Shown in pieces: positions 63,919 through 64,000 of a stretch of DNA of 64,000 nucleotides; position 1 is the first letter of the stretch, and each line of letters begins with the position of its first letter. This DNA is from AP-15 sp963700185 (GTDB taxonomy: Bacteria; Pseudomonadota; Alphaproteobacteria; ATCC43930; CGMCC-115725): NCBI GenBank assembly GCA_963700185.1, contig CAVOWP010000010.1, positions 70,396 to 134,395 of the forward strand. The letters are read 5' to 3'. A program made the position numbers and the translations under genes. The notes under the pieces were generated by a model. That model saw only the letters and a list, made by a program, of their open reading frames with translations. It did not search any database and was not told the DNA's origin.

Positions 63919-64000
63919 CTAGGTCGGTGCGAGCAACTCGTGCGGCGTCGCCAACCCGCGCAGATGGTGCAGGCCGAGCGGACGCACGCCGTCGCCGAGC
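63919..64000 (-). CDS. C-terminus of a class III adenylate/guanylate cyclase-like protein, partial
   Basis: The last minus-strand codons in the window read LGDGVRPLGLHHLRGLATPH and ELLAPT, with a stop at 63919-63921. The pattern (L-G-x-H-x-L-R-G-L-x-x-P-x-x-L) is the end of class III nucleotide-cyclase domains (x-LGxHRLKGLxxPxxLF). The rest of the gene lies beyond the window edge. Confidence 0.45.
   Translation of the reverse strand, partial: LGDGVRPLGLHHLRGLATPHELLAPT

Noticed and set aside
1..64000. CRISPR arrays, rRNA genes, replication origin
   Set aside because: No regularly spaced direct repeats, no rRNA-like sequence and no DnaA-box cluster were seen on reading the window.

Overview
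The window is GC-rich DNA with tightly packed, ATGA-overlapping operons. It carries Tat-type solute-binding proteins, NitT/TauT importers, CoxMSL-type molybdenum hydroxylase genes, a DUF3489-DUF2924-recombinase module and REP-like repeats. This points to an alphaproteobacterium, most likely Hyphomicrobiales (Bradyrhizobium-like) or Rhodospirillales. The assignment is inferred from gene content only.

Layout. 1-15.5 kb is accessory DNA: a methyltransferase tail, a cytidine deaminase-deoxynucleoside kinase pair, a broken Abhydrolase_10 gene, a secreted amidohydrolase, an AraC regulator facing a cupin, a membrane protein with a phage-tail-like domain, a broken PIN nuclease, and a gene graveyard (CorA/ZntB, BNR, TPR, cyclase and OppD fragments) ending in an oppF. 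15.6-18.0 kb (minus) is a polysaccharide deacetylase-small protein-CobW GTPase operon. 18.1-24.3 kb (plus) holds NitT/TauT-type importer genes with duplicated binding proteins and permeases, plus a Rieske oxygenase. 24.3-31.9 kb (plus) holds a three-subunit Mo hydroxylase, a signal-less PhnD-like protein, a cupin, a 41-aa AllA-like stub, an FAD monooxygenase and a barbiturase/cyanuric acid hydrolase. 31.9-36.2 kb is a Pot-type ABC importer. 36.2-40.1 kb is hydantoinase/oxoprolinase A and B. 40.2-42.9 kb is another NitT/TauT importer, followed by an SSNA/AtzA-type deaminase-like amidohydrolase (43.1-44.6 kb). 44.7-49.6 kb (minus) is a nitroreductase, an amino-acid-type ABC importer, DUF1989 and RidA. 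49.8-55.2 kb (minus) is a Dpp/Opp importer. 55.3-59.3 kb has a GFA protein, an arginase-family ureohydrolase and a flavin monooxygenase. 59.5-64 kb is a mobile-element zone: an IS256 fragment, an osmC remnant and a DUF3489-DUF2924-serine recombinase module whose 3' end recurs as decayed copies.

How it fits together. From 18 to 59 kb the genes look like an island for importing and degrading nitrogen-rich heterocycles: hydroxylate the ring, open it, hydrolyse or deaminate the products, and handle urea- or imine-like intermediates. Nine matches to the sigma-54 -24/-12 promoter lie just upstream of the transcription units of this island, on both strands. This suggests RpoN (nitrogen-limitation) control. 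The substrate cannot be fixed from sequence.

Caveat. Many otherwise convincing genes are split by single-base frame changes. Some loci are clearly decayed; others could be assembly or sequencing indels. Broken genes are annotated over their full extent with the approximate break points.
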